In this document: positions 8,197 through 16,221 of the stretch, piece by piece | How positions within the stretch are numbered: position 1 is the stretch's first letter | Layout: each line of letters opens with the position of its first letter | Made by a program: the position numbers and the translations under genes | Origin: Haloferax mediterranei ATCC 33500 | GTDB taxonomy: Archaea; Halobacteriota; Halobacteria; Halobacteriales; Haloferacaceae | Length of the DNA stretch: 64,000 nt | Assembly (NCBI RefSeq): GCF_000306765.2 | Contig: NC_017941.2 | Span: forward strand, 248,001 to 312,000 | Direction: 5' to 3' | The notes under the pieces: generated by a model | What the model was told of the DNA's origin: nothing | What the model saw: the letters and a program-made list of their open reading frames with translations, nothing else | Databases searched by the model: none

Positions 8197-9069
8197 CTAT
8201 TCTCCGCCCGCTTTCGGTTCGTCTTCCCCCGTTCTGTCGCTCTCTTTCGGTTCGTCTTCCCCCGTTCTGTCGCTCTCTTTCGGTTCGTCTTCCCCCGTTC
8301 TGTCGCTCTCTTTCTTCCGCTCCCGTGCCGCTTCGGTCGCCGCCTCGCTCTCGTAGAGGTCGACCGTCGCGTGCTCCCAGACCCACGCCACGGCATCGTC
8401 GAGGACGACCGGGTCGGCACCGGAGAGTTTGATTCGCGTCGGTCCGCCCCGATTCGGATAGCTTCCGACTTGGACGCCGAATCGCTCGGCGACGATGCCG
8501 AGTTCGCGGGCGACTGCTCCCTCGGGTGCGTCGGCGTAGAACTCCCGTGACTCTCGGTCGCTGGCGAACCGTTCCGCGATGGACTCGAATATCGGCTTCA
8601 TCTCCTCCGGGATGCCCGGCAGGACGTAGACGTTCCCCGCCCGGCACCCCGGTGCGAGTCCCTCTCCGTTCGAGAGTACCTCCGCGTCTTCGGGCATCGA
8701 TGCATACCACGCCACGTCGAGGTCGAAGTCGATATCGGGCCGTCGTTCGAGAATGGCCTCGATGGTCGTTTCGACCTGCTCGGCGGCCGCGTCGTTGACG
8801 ACGAACTCCCGGTCGAGACCGGCGGCAACGGCCTCCATGGTGATATCGTCCGGCGTCCCACCGAGACCACCGGTGACGACGACTGCGTCGAAGGCGTCGC
8901 GCCACTCCGAGACGACGTCGGCGATGACTTCGTGGTCGTCCGGAACCGTCTGAATGCGCGCTACCGTCGCTCCGACTTCGGTGAGTCGCCGGGCCAACCA
9001 CGTCGCGTTCGTGTTCTCGATGTCGCCCGCGAGGAGTTCGTTGCCGACGGTGAGGATGGCGACCTGCAT
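8197..9069 (-). CDS. CinA-like molybdopterin-binding-fold protein with repeat tail
   Basis: 290 residues starting MQVAILTVGNELLAGDIEN at ATG 9069. The first 170 residues are the MoaB/Mog-like fold of the CinA N-terminal family, with VVVTGGLGGTPDDITMEAVA as signature. Bacterial CinA proteins hydrolyse ADP-ribose or deamidate NMN, but archaeal single-domain members are unassigned. The last 40 residues are three exact copies of KESDRTGEDEP encoded by a 33-base tandem repeat, an acidic, probably disordered tail. The gene is convergent with the protease gene. Confidence 0.85.
   Translation of the reverse strand: MQVAILTVGNELLAGDIENTNATWLARRLTEVGATVARIQTVPDDHEVIADVVSEWRDAFDAVVVTGGLGGTPDDITMEAVAAGLDREFVVNDAAAEQVETTIEAILERRPDIDFDLDVAWYASMPEDAEVLSNGEGLAPGCRAGNVYVLPGIPEEMKPIFESIAERFASDRESREFYADAPEGAVARELGIVAERFGVQVGSYPNRGGPTRIKLSGADPVVLDDAVAWVWEHATVDLYESEAATEAARERKKESDRTGEDEPKESDRTGEDEPKESDRTGEDEPKAGGE
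8211..8309. repeat. 33-base tandem repeat, three copies
   Basis: Three consecutive identical 33-base units begin at 8211, 8244 and 8277 and a partial unit follows at 8310. Being a multiple of three inside the CinA-like gene, the array keeps frame and encodes KESDRTGEDEP three times. The perfect identity suggests recent slippage and likely copy-number variation between strains. Confidence 0.95.
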
Positions 9070-9209
9070 GGTGTATTGGTGTGGTCGGTGAGAGAAAGAC
9101 GTACCTCCTTTGCATGTGCTCTCAGACTCGGTTGTACCCATCGCGCACAGGTACGCAACGATTATTCTCGTCTGTGGTCTAGGTTGGCACGCGGCAGTGG
9201 TGAATCAGA

Positions 9210-9374
9210 ATGACAAAGCGAGTTGTTTGCCGAGACGCAGGCCACGACTGTGATTTCTCGGTCCAATCTGAGAACGAAGCCGAACTCATCGAGTTCGTCC
9301 AGCAACACGCGGAAATTATGCATGACCTCCAACTGTCCGAATCAGACGTACGAGGGCTTGCAGTCTCGGTCTGA
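9210..9374 (+). CDS. DUF1059-type mini-protein
   Basis: A 54-residue protein starting MTKRVVCRDAGHDCDFSVQS at ATG 9210 and stopping with TGA at 9372-9374. The pattern CRDAGHDCDF followed by an acidic segment (ENEAELIEFVQQHAEIMHD) is typical of DUF1059 small proteins; the cysteines and histidine may bind metal. Function is unknown. It lies upstream of the tRNA-His 3'-copy array with no operon partner. Confidence 0.85.
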   Translation: MTKRVVCRDAGHDCDFSVQSENEAELIEFVQQHAEIMHDLQLSESDVRGLAVSV

Positions 9375-9425
9375 CTGCTCATTTTTGCCGATACCCTGGT
9401 GCGCACGCGCGACGCTGACGACTAC

Positions 9426-9697
9426 GTGAGCACACGCTCAAACGGTGAGAATGTAAAGAAGGTCCAGGTGCGAGAATTGAATGCCGTGAGGCTGCGCCGT
9501 ACGTACTCACGCACGTACTCACGCTCGTTTCACTCGCGTGAACCTCAGTCGCTCTGCTCACTTCGTTCGCATCGCTCCCTGGTTCAATTCTCTCGGTTAA
9601 ACTTCACACATTCTCGAACGGGTCTCGCGGTGCTCACTGGCGTGAGCACACGCTCAAACGGTGAGAATGTGAAGAAGGTCCAGGTGCGAGAATTGAA
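9426..9697 (-). repeat. 56-base direct repeat pair, period 216
   Basis: The 56 bases at 9426-9481 recur at 9642-9697 with a single A/G difference. Each copy joins a GTGAGCACACGCTCAAACGG segment to a copy of the tRNA-His 3' end. Between the copies lie inverted repeats, including CTTCACACATTCTC at 9602-9615 against GAGAATGTGAAG at 9663-9674. The similarity points to tandem duplication of a whole module. Confidence 0.85.
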
Positions 9698-9847
9698 CTT
9701 TTGGTCACTCCGTTCGCTGACACTCACTTCGCTCCTGAGTTCAATCTTGCAGTCACACCTCACACCAAATTTCAGGAGGGCTCGCACACGCTACGCGGTG
9801 CTCGCCGGTTGAAATTTGAAGAAGAGGTCCAGGTGCGAGAATTGAAC
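9461..9847 (-). repeat. Three copies of the tRNA-His 3' end
   Basis: The last 21 bases of tRNA-His (acceptor strand and part of the T-arm) occur at 9461, at 9677 and in the intact gene at 9826. Each extra copy is paired with an inverted arm of the T-arm: GAGAATTGAA at 9472-9481 with TTCAATTCTC at 9583-9592, and ATTGAACT at 9692-9699 with AGTTCAAT at 9738-9745. No D-arm or anticodon arm accompanies the extra copies, so they are not tRNA genes. Confidence 0.88.
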
Positions 9848-9900
9848 CCGCGTCTCAGCCTCCACAAGGCTGAAGGATAGTCCACTACCCCAACCCGGAC
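9826..9900 (-). tRNA. tRNA-His (GTG)
   Basis: On the minus strand GTCCGGG at the 5' end pairs with CCTGGAC, followed by C73, the tRNA-His identity base. The anticodon arm CAGCC-TTGTGGA-GGCTG carries GTG, and the T-arm GCGGGTTCAATTCTCGC is complete. The base before the 5' G is T, so the extra G(-1) that pairs with C73 does not appear to be encoded in this reading of the gene end. Confidence 0.93.
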
Positions 9901-9928
9901 ACGCTGCATCCATCTGTAATTCGCTACG

Positions 9929-9938
9929 ATTAAAATAC
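9929..9938 (-). promoter_or_regulatory. Probable TATA element for tRNA-His
   Basis: The AT-rich GATTAAAATA (TATTTTAATC on the transcribed minus sense) lies about 30 bases before the tRNA-His 5' end at 9900, the expected TATA-box distance in haloarchaea. Confidence 0.55.
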
Positions 9939-10024
9939 GTTACGACTCGGGGGCAGTGCGACTCAGACCCGCACACCCGCCACCGAGAATCTTTTGCACG
10001 TCACCACCCAAGGGGTGTCCAAGC

Positions 10025-10486
10025 GTGGCTATCACGGACAAAATCTATCTCAAAAACCACCGCCAAATCGTCTCGCAACTGGATACGAACATCCCGAAAC
10101 GCGTGTTTAGCGGTGCGACCCTCGAAATTCTCTACTCCGGCGAGGGACTCTCGAAAGTCGACGACGCCACCCGGGACCGACTGCTCGACTTCGCACAGGA
10201 CTTCCTCGACTGTGAGAACTCCGACGACATCTACACCGGCTACCCCGAGCGGAAATTCATCGAATACCTGCTCGAACTCCGCGCGCAGGGACTCGGCCCC
10301 GACGCTATCGTCGACGTGATGAGCGACGACTACATGGTGTACGCCTACCCTGGCGACGTGCTCTCGTTCCTCGACAATTCGGTACGGACGCTCGAGTCAG
10401 TCGAAGCGCTCGCGGATGTGGAAGGCGACAAAGAGATGCAAGACGAAGCGCGACGGGCGAAGAAAGACCTCGTCGGCCCTCGTTGA
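10025..10486 (+). CDS. Conserved haloarchaeal protein of unknown function
   Basis: 153 residues starting at GTG 10025 (MAITDKIYLKNHRQIVSQL). It is a compact, acidic soluble protein without signal peptide or membrane segment. Conserved-looking pieces are SGATLEILYSGEGLSKVD and FIEYLLELRAQGLGPDAIVD. From memory it resembles the haloarchaeal DUF5806 family; no activity is known. It is divergent from the tRNA-His gene and convergent with the RHH gene. Confidence 0.75.
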   Translation: MAITDKIYLKNHRQIVSQLDTNIPKRVFSGATLEILYSGEGLSKVDDATRDRLLDFAQDFLDCENSDDIYTGYPERKFIEYLLELRAQGLGPDAIVDVMSDDYMVYAYPGDVLSFLDNSVRTLESVEALADVEGDKEMQDEARRAKKDLVGPR

Positions 10487-10527
10487 GGACCAACACTAAC
10501 CGAATCGCCGTCTGAGACGACCGACTC

Positions 10528-10941
10528 CTATCCGAGTCGGAACGACTGTTCGTCGCCCGCATCGAGGTCTTCCAGTTGGATGACCTCCTCGACGTCGTCG
10601 TGGTCGCTTTCTACCTGTTCGCGGAGGTAGTTCACGTAGCCCTTGTGTTCTTCGAGCTGTTCGCGGAGATGCTCGGCCTCCAGTTCGAGGCGCTCGTGCT
10701 CGCGGATGAAGCTCTTCGGAACCTCGACGGTCGGCGGGAAGGACTCCTCTTCGCCGTCTCGCAACTGCTCTAATTCGTGCTTGGGGACGACCTGCACCTG
10801 ACCGTCGTGGGCAACTAACGTGTCCACGTAGTCGCGGAAGACGGCGGACAGGGAGATGTCCCGCTCTTCGGCAATCTCCCGAAGGGTCTCGAACGCGTCT
10901 TCGTTGACGCGAAACGAGATGGTTTTGTTCTTGTTGCCCAT
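10528..10941 (-). CDS. Ribbon-helix-helix protein with coiled-coil tail
   Basis: 137 residues. The N-terminus KTISFRVNEDAFETLREIAE has the beta-strand-plus-helix pattern of ribbon-helix-helix DNA-binding proteins, followed by ISLSAVFRDYVDTLV. Residues 80-120 (RLELEAEHLREQLEEHKGYV) form a strongly heptad-like coiled coil. It probably binds DNA as a dimer or higher oligomer. It lies downstream of the RPA genes on the same strand, about 155 bases away, so a separate transcript is likely. Confidence 0.75.
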   Translation of the reverse strand: MGNKNKTISFRVNEDAFETLREIAEERDISLSAVFRDYVDTLVAHDGQVQVVPKHELEQLRDGEEESFPPTVEVPKSFIREHERLELEAEHLREQLEEHKGYVNYLREQVESDHDDVEEVIQLEDLDAGDEQSFRLG

Positions 10942-11096
10942 GATACTCGTCGGTCTGTATTCCGGACACTTAACGTTTCGTCAGACGAGCGGGGGCACTG
11001 ACCGTACTCACGACAAACGACGATAAAATGGGGCGTGTGACGGTGGAAAACCGTCCGTCGGTTCGGGAGAACGCGGCCAATGCGGCCGGTGGGGTC

Positions 11097-11687
11097 CTAC
11101 GCGTTCAGTTCGTCAGTCTGTTCGAGGCTTTCGAGCGCGGCGATGGCGGCGCGCTTGTACTCGTCGGGGTCGAGTTCGTAGTGCTCGCGGGCCATCCGCG
11201 CGTACTCGTTGCCTTCGTCGTCGAACGCCTCGATTCGGTCGAGCGTCTTCTCGGCCGTTTCGGTCACCCAGCGGTCGCGCGTCGCCGCATCGACTTCGGT
11301 GATGGACTCGGGGCGGACAGAGACGTTGATAGTCCCGTCGTCGGTCTCGTAGGTCCGTGGCTTGCCGACGACCGCGACGTAGGCGGGTGCTTCGAGGTCA
11401 CGCAGTGTACTTGCGGCCTCGGGCTGGTACTGACCGGCGTAGACGAAGAACGTCCCTGTCGGGTCGACGATGCGGCCGCGCCAGTACTCGTTGTCTTCGC
11501 CGACGTCTTCCTTCTCGGTGAGGGTGCCGACGAGGAAGATACGGTTGGCGCTTTCGCCCGTCGGGAGCAGCACGTAGACGGGTGCGCGCTCGTCGTCGGA
11601 TTCCTTGAACGTGTAACCGGCGTCGTTGAACTCCTGTGCGAAGACGCGCCGGGCGACCTCTCGGGTGGGGATATCGTTAGAACTCAT
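11097..11687 (-). CDS. rpap3: RPA-associated protein
   Basis: 196 residues with an OB-fold-like core (FLVGTLTEKEDVGEDNEYWR, VDPTGTFFVYAGQYQPEAA). It starts directly at the stop codon of the single-strand DNA-binding protein gene with no gap, so the two are translationally coupled. Haloarchaeal RPA proteins work with such COG3390-type partners in binding single-stranded DNA during replication and repair. The symbol rpap3 rests on my memory of the Haloferax pair carrying the zinc-finger RPA; rpap1 is the alternative. Confidence 0.82.
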   Translation of the reverse strand: MSSNDIPTREVARRVFAQEFNDAGYTFKESDDERAPVYVLLPTGESANRIFLVGTLTEKEDVGEDNEYWRGRIVDPTGTFFVYAGQYQPEAASTLRDLEAPAYVAVVGKPRTYETDDGTINVSVRPESITEVDAATRDRWVTETAEKTLDRIEAFDDEGNEYARMAREHYELDPDEYKRAAIAALESLEQTDELNA

Positions 11688-12623
11688 TTACATCGACCTC
11701 GCTTTGATGAGCAGTTCTTCGGCGTCAGCAGGCTCACTCAGACGCTCGATTTCGTTGGCGAGCACGTACCGGCCCAGCGTCGGGCCAGTGACCCGGTAGT
11801 AGTACCCCACGAGGTCACCGCGCATCTCCTCTTCGACGATGGTGGTGTCGAGGGCGTCCATGGCCATTTGCTTCGCTTCGTCCAGCTCGATGCCGGTCTG
11901 TGCTTCGGTCATCTCGCGGTTGAAGATGACTTCGTGAACCTCGTCGCCGTCGTCGACGACGGCCTTGATGCGGAGGTCGAATTCACCTTCGACGTTGCCG
12001 TGCTCCGAACAGCGCCCGTTCTGCAGGACGCGCGTACAGCCCTCTTCGGGGCAGCGCTTGATGAGACCGCTCCCGGATTGCATGTCCACGAGTGCCCCCT
12101 CGACGGTGGTCGAGTCGTCGCCGACTTCGATTTCCTCGTCGAGTTCCGCGATGCTCGTCGTCCGGTTGAGCTTCACGGAGAAGTTGCCCTGGTACTCGTC
12201 GGTGACGACGTTCCCGAGCGCGTACGACTTCCCTTCTTCGAGTTCGGGAAGTTCGGACGTAGTGAAGGAGACGAACTTCATCCGGCCGGATTCGTCGCCG
12301 AGCAGGCCGACCTGTGCGATGGCCTCGTTCTGGGGTTCCCAGAGTTCGACGACCTTCGCGCGCACGTCGACCCACTGTTCGTCCTCGTCGATGTCGTTGA
12401 GCAGGGTCTGTTCGTTTCCGCCGGCACCGCCGCCGAGTTCGTCGCGTTCGATACCCGCTTCGTCGAGGTAACTGTTGACGACACTCCGGCGTGCTTCGTC
12501 GACGGGGACGCGGTATTCGCTGACGAGGCTTTCGAGTCGTTCTTCGACCTCGTCGGTGGACACGTCTAAATGGTCCGAGAACTGTTCGGCTATCTCCGCT
12601 GCGTGGCTTCGCAAATCAGTCAT
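11688..12623 (-). CDS. rpa3: Replication protein A, zinc-finger type (single-strand DNA binding)
   Basis: 311 residues. OB-fold segments span about 80-160 and 160-300. A zinc-finger-like stretch CPEEGCTRVLQNGRCSEHG supplies three Cys and one His, as in archaeal RPA41-like proteins. It coats single-stranded DNA during replication, recombination and repair. ATG at 12623; the stop at 11688-11690 abuts the start of the RPA-associated protein. Among the Haloferax RPAs this arrangement best fits RPA3, essential for repair in H. volcanii. Confidence 0.87.
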   Translation of the reverse strand: MTDLRSHAAEIAEQFSDHLDVSTDEVEERLESLVSEYRVPVDEARRSVVNSYLDEAGIERDELGGGAGGNEQTLLNDIDEDEQWVDVRAKVVELWEPQNEAIAQVGLLGDESGRMKFVSFTTSELPELEEGKSYALGNVVTDEYQGNFSVKLNRTTSIAELDEEIEVGDDSTTVEGALVDMQSGSGLIKRCPEEGCTRVLQNGRCSEHGNVEGEFDLRIKAVVDDGDEVHEVIFNREMTEAQTGIELDEAKQMAMDALDTTIVEEEMRGDLVGYYYRVTGPTLGRYVLANEIERLSEPADAEELLIKARSM

Positions 12624-12771
12624 GGTCTACCTCGCCTCCACCTTGGTTTCCATTGGGAGGCATACGGACGTTGGCCGCGTACTCATATAAAAATGTCTGA
12701 GCCGGAGTGAAAGTAAAGCGCGAGTCCCTGAGAGCGAGGAATTGATAGCCACGGGGCACACATCCGTTACC

Positions 12772-13056
12772 ATGGACGACCGCCTCGAAAGCATCATTCG
12801 AAGCGCCGCCCGCACCGCTGGCAAGCGCTACGAGGAGGTCAAGCGCGCCTATCAGGACGGTCAGCAGACATCCGAGGTTCTCGATTCGCTCCCGCAAGAC
12901 GCGGAGGGCGGCGCGAAAATAGTCTGTCGCCGACACGTCGAACGCCGCGCCGTCGCCATCGACGCGAAAGGTCGCCCCGCCTGCTTCGACCCCGACCACC
13001 CCGACTGTCGGGGCTGCGTCGAGGATATCAGGGAAGGTATCGTCGAGACGTGGTAG
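12772..13056 (+). CDS. Small Cys-rich conserved haloarchaeal protein
   Basis: 94 residues from ATG 12772 (MDDRLESIIRSAARTAGKRY). The N-terminal half is helical; the C-terminal half has clustered cysteines and histidine (IVCRRHVERR, RPACFDPDHPDCRGCVEDI), likely a zinc site. No function is known to me. It is divergent from the RPA gene and followed 75 bases later by the nucleotidyltransferase gene on the same strand. Confidence 0.75.
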   Translation: MDDRLESIIRSAARTAGKRYEEVKRAYQDGQQTSEVLDSLPQDAEGGAKIVCRRHVERRAVAIDAKGRPACFDPDHPDCRGCVEDIREGIVETW

Positions 13057-13131
13057 GGTGACGGCGTGGGAGGAACAAAACCAGCACCGGCGACGTGGTA
13101 GGATTTTGTGGCTGTAGCGTGACCGCTCGGT

Positions 13132-14136
13132 ATGGACCGCCCACTCGTCGCACTCGTCCTCGCCGGCGGCACCGGCACGCGTCTCTACCCCGCAAGCAGA
13201 AGCGACCGTCCCAAACAGTTCCTCCCGCTCGGCGGCGACCAGTCGCTCCTCGCAGAAACCGTCTCGCGCGCCGATTTCGCCGACCACGTCGTCGTCTCGA
13301 CGCGCCCAACATTCGCCGATGAGATAGCAGACCATGCCCCCGACGCCGAAGTCGTCGTCGAACCCGCCGCGAAGGACACCGGTCCGGCGCTCGTCTACGC
13401 AACCCACCGAATCGCTGAGTTGTACGACGACCCGGTCGTGGTCGTCCTCCCGAGCGACCACCACGTCGGCGACGGCTTCTCCGAAGCGATGGCCCGTGGC
13501 GCGCGTGTCGCTGCCGAAACTAACTCTCTCGTCGCCTTCGGCGTCGACCCGACGCGCCCAGATACCGGCTACGGGTACATCGAACCCGGTACGGAACGCG
13601 GCGACTACTACGACCTCGCCGCGTTCCACGAGAAACCGGATGCCGACACGGCTACCCGATACGTCGAAGCGGGCTATCTGTGGAACGCCGGTATGTTCGC
13701 GTGGACGCCCGAAGCCCTCCTCGCGGCCGCCCGCGACTCGCCGCTCGAACCGCTCGTCGACGCACTCGACGCAGGCGACACAGAAGCCGGATTCGAGGCG
13801 GTCGACTCGGTCAGTATCGACTACGCCGTCATGGAACGCGCCAGAGAAGCGGCGGTCGTGCCCGTCGACTTCGAGTGGGACGACGTGGGCGCGTGGGACG
13901 CGCTCGCTCGCGTGCTCAACGCCGACGAGAATGGAAACGTCGCGCTCGGAGACGACCCGGTGTTCGTCGACGCCGCTGACAACGTCGTTGCCACCGACGG
14001 CGCGAACGTCTCGCTGGTCGGCGTCTCCGACCTTGCAGTCGTTTCGTGGGACGACCGAGTCCTCGTCGTGCCGAAAGCCGAGGCGCAGAAGGTTCGAGAC
14101 GTGGTCGCAGAATTGAAAGCCGAAGACCGGTTCTGA
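13132..14136 (+). CDS. manC: Mannose-1-phosphate guanylyltransferase
   Basis: 334 residues. The nucleotide-binding signature LVLAGGTGTRLYPASRSDRP with downstream KQFLPLGGDQS is that of GDP-mannose pyrophosphorylases. Later motifs VLPSDHHVGD, FHEKPD, GYLWNAGMFAW and DFEWDDVGAWDAL are also present. It makes GDP-mannose from mannose-1-phosphate and GTP for glycans of the S-layer or lipids. There is no C-terminal isomerase domain, so it is monofunctional. The gene is convergent with the SDR gene, 10 bases apart. Confidence 0.9.
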   Translation: MDRPLVALVLAGGTGTRLYPASRSDRPKQFLPLGGDQSLLAETVSRADFADHVVVSTRPTFADEIADHAPDAEVVVEPAAKDTGPALVYATHRIAELYDDPVVVVLPSDHHVGDGFSEAMARGARVAAETNSLVAFGVDPTRPDTGYGYIEPGTERGDYYDLAAFHEKPDADTATRYVEAGYLWNAGMFAWTPEALLAAARDSPLEPLVDALDAGDTEAGFEAVDSVSIDYAVMERAREAAVVPVDFEWDDVGAWDALARVLNADENGNVALGDDPVFVDAADNVVATDGANVSLVGVSDLAVVSWDDRVLVVPKAEAQKVRDVVAELKAEDRF

Positions 14137-14146
14137 AACCGACGAC

Positions 14147-14932
14147 TCAGTCGCTCCGCAGTCGCCCGCCGTCTACGGGCACGCACGCGCCCGTCACGAA
14201 ACTTGCCCGGTCGCTGGCGAGGAAGGCGACCACGTCGCCGAGTTCACGCGGATTACCGACGCGGCCCAGCGGAATTCCGTCGGACCACGCGGCGAGGCCT
14301 TCTTCGTAGGTGTCGTGCTCGCCGCGCTCGACAGCGGCTTCGACCAACTCCTCGATGCGACTCGTTTCGTGGGCACCGGGCAGGACCGCGTTCACCCGCA
14401 CGCTCGGTGCGAGTTCGCGCGAGAGCGACTTCACGAGACCGATAACACCTCGGCGAACCGAATTCGAGAGGATAAGGTCGTCGATGACCTCCTTGACCGA
14501 TGTGGAGGTGATGCAGGTGATAGTCCCGGCATCACTCGCTTCGAGGTGCGGGCGAGCCGCCTTGACCGTCCAGACGGCGCTCATGACGAGCATGTCGAAC
14601 GCGCCGTACCACTCTTCCTCCGTCAAATCGGCGAATCCACCCGGCGGGACGCCACCGGCGGACGTGACGACATGGTCGATACTGCCGAACTCTTCGACTG
14701 CAGCCTTGACGAGCGCGTCTATCTCCTGCTTGCTCGTGATGTCCGTTTCGACGCCGAGCACGTCGCCGTCGAGTCCGCTCAGCTCGTCTTCCGTCGCCGC
14801 GAGCCGTTCGGGGTCGCGGCCGCAAATCACGACGTTCGCACCTTCGTCGGCCAGCGATTCGGCGCTTGCGCGTCCGAGTCCGGCCGAACTCGCCGTCACG
14901 ACTACTGTGTCACCGTCGATTCCGAGGTCCAT
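14147..14932 (-). CDS. SDR-family protein lacking the usual Tyr-Lys pair
   Basis: 261 residues from ATG 14932 (MDLGIDGDTVVVTASSAGLG). The N-terminal Rossmann motif TASSAGLGRA and the NAG-like segment VTSAGGVPPGG mark a short-chain dehydrogenase/reductase. The Ser is at TCITSTSV. Where YxxxK is expected the sequence reads LILSNSVRRGVIGLV, with no Tyr and an Arg in the Lys region. The end VDGGRLRSD is typical. It may be a divergent reductase or a non-catalytic binder; an SDR subgroup with this motif exists, so this need not be decay. Confidence 0.82.
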   Translation of the reverse strand: MDLGIDGDTVVVTASSAGLGRASAESLADEGANVVICGRDPERLAATEDELSGLDGDVLGVETDITSKQEIDALVKAAVEEFGSIDHVVTSAGGVPPGGFADLTEEEWYGAFDMLVMSAVWTVKAARPHLEASDAGTITCITSTSVKEVIDDLILSNSVRRGVIGLVKSLSRELAPSVRVNAVLPGAHETSRIEELVEAAVERGEHDTYEEGLAAWSDGIPLGRVGNPRELGDVVAFLASDRASFVTGACVPVDGGRLRSD

Positions 14933-14967
14933 GTGTGAGCCGATAGAAGCGGCGAGCAAAAACGTCG

Positions 14968-15024
14968 GGCATCGCGGCAGTTGTCAGGCATCGCGGCAGT
15001 TGTCAGGCATCGCGGCAGTCGTCG
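14968..15024. repeat. 19-base tandem repeat, three copies
   Basis: GGCATCGCGGCAGTTGTCA occurs at 14968-14986 and 14987-15005, then once more at 15006-15024 with two changes near its end. It lies between the SDR start and the end of the Tfx-type gene and does not encode protein in a recognised frame. Confidence 0.92.
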
Positions 15025-15057
15025 ACCCGTTCGCTCTACAACCGAGGATGGCCGACG

Positions 15058-15555
15058 CTACACCCTGTTGGCGTGGCGGCGGACGCGGACTCGCCCGTTG
15101 CTCGTGACGCCGACGAAGAGTTGTTCTTTGACTTCTCGCCCTTCGACGGCATCGCCGGCGGCATCGGAGACGATTTTCATCAGGTCCGGAGCGGTATGGT
15201 CGACTTTCACGCCGGCGTCGTCGCAGGCGTCGTACACCTGCTTCGGCACGTCGTATAGGTCGCTTCCAACCGGCACCTCGACGCGAACGGGTGCGGTGAG
15301 GGTATCGACGAACGTGACCGTCTCGCGCGCTTTCTCGACGTTGTCTCGGGCGCTCGATTCGATACTGGAGACGTTCGCGCGTGAGGTTCCGAGGTAGTCG
15401 GCGATGGTCGCTTGGCGAACGCCCTGCTCGCGCAGCGCGAGTACTTCGGCCTGTCGGCGGGTGAGGACGCTCGTTTCGGGGTCGAACCCCGCTCTGTCGA
15501 GCAGTTCGTCCGCGTCGGGGACCGTCTCGTCGTCGTCGCGTCCGGCGTCGCTCAT
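15058..15555 (-). CDS. Tfx-family DNA-binding protein
   Basis: 165 residues from ATG 15555. Residues 30-80 hold the helix-turn-helix core LTRRQAEVLALREQGVRQ and IADYLGTSRANVSSIESSA, characteristic of Tfx proteins, first described as regulators next to the molybdenum formylmethanofuran dehydrogenase operon of Methanothermobacter. The C-terminal half (RVEVPVGSDLYDVPKQVYDA) is the conserved Tfx partner domain. It probably regulates transcription; its target here is unknown. A longer N-terminal extension is open but reads like a shadow. Confidence 0.85.
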   Translation of the reverse strand: MSDAGRDDDETVPDADELLDRAGFDPETSVLTRRQAEVLALREQGVRQATIADYLGTSRANVSSIESSARDNVEKARETVTFVDTLTAPVRVEVPVGSDLYDVPKQVYDACDDAGVKVDHTAPDLMKIVSDAAGDAVEGREVKEQLFVGVTSNGRVRVRRHANRV

Positions 15556-15631
15556 ACAACGGGGTAGTTCGCGGGAGTGAAAAAAGATACAGCAGGCTGA
15601 CTGTCCACCGAAATTCGGTGTCGGGGTGTCG

Positions 15632-16099
15632 TTATTCGCCCCAGAAGTTATCTCGGCTTCCGAGTGCTTCCGGTCGCTTCGGCCCGCTGCGGTCGCGCTT
15701 TTGGTTCGCCTCGGGTTCCGAATCGGAGTCTGTGTCGGTCTCGGACCCTTCCGCTTCGGGTTCGAGCGGAAGGCGTTCGACAATCTTCTTCGCGCGAGCG
15801 TGACTTCCCTTCACCCGGTCGATGCGCACGACGGCCCGTGCGTCCGGGAGAAGCCCGTCGACGAAGACGATGAAGCCATCTTCGGTTCGACCGACGCCAG
15901 CGCCGCTCTCGTGGATGTCTTCGACGGTGACGACGACTTCCTCGCCCGGCTTGACCGGTTGTTGTTTCAGTTCGTGAATGGGCCGTTCGTAGTGGTCACA
16001 CCACTCAGCGCCCCCGCGGTCACCGTAGTACTGACACCCCATCCCCTTGATTCGCTCTGAGAAGCTCGGGCACTCGTCCGCGAGTGGACAGTCCGACAT
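15632..16099 (-). CDS. TRAM-domain protein with N-terminal cysteine cluster
   Basis: 155 residues. The first 40 carry four cysteines (MSDCPLADECPSF, MGCQYYGD, AEWCDHYERP), a possible zinc or iron-sulfur site. Residues 50-110 form a TRAM domain (VVTVEDIHESGAGVGRTEDG, FVDGLLPDARAVVRIDRVKG), an RNA-binding barrel found in tRNA-modifying enzymes and as a small RNA chaperone in archaea. The tail is acidic and low in complexity. There is no methyltransferase domain, so it probably binds RNA rather than modifying it. Confidence 0.85.
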   Translation of the reverse strand: MSDCPLADECPSFSERIKGMGCQYYGDRGGAEWCDHYERPIHELKQQPVKPGEEVVVTVEDIHESGAGVGRTEDGFIVFVDGLLPDARAVVRIDRVKGSHARAKKIVERLPLEPEAEGSETDTDSDSEPEANQKRDRSGPKRPEALGSRDNFWGE

Positions 16100-16221
16100 G
16101 CGCGGAGGTACACTATGGGCACTCTAAACGCTTGCGGGTAGGTCGTCACCCTCCCAAACCTTCTTTATCGACTGTATTCCGCCCCCGAAACCCTTTCTGC
16201 TGCTCGCACCAACCCCGCGAC

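Noticed and set aside
9426..9850. CRISPR-like array
   Set aside because: Repeats contain tRNA-His 3' sequence and inverted arms, spacing is irregular (216 and 149 bases) and no cas genes are present.
11028..12569. 513-residue plus-strand frame opposite the RPA genes
   Set aside because: Mirror of RPA and its partner; composition is the complement pattern and no family is recognisable.
11688..12623. Replication origin near the RPA genes
   Set aside because: No Orc1/Cdc6 gene, origin recognition boxes or AT-rich unwinding element were seen.
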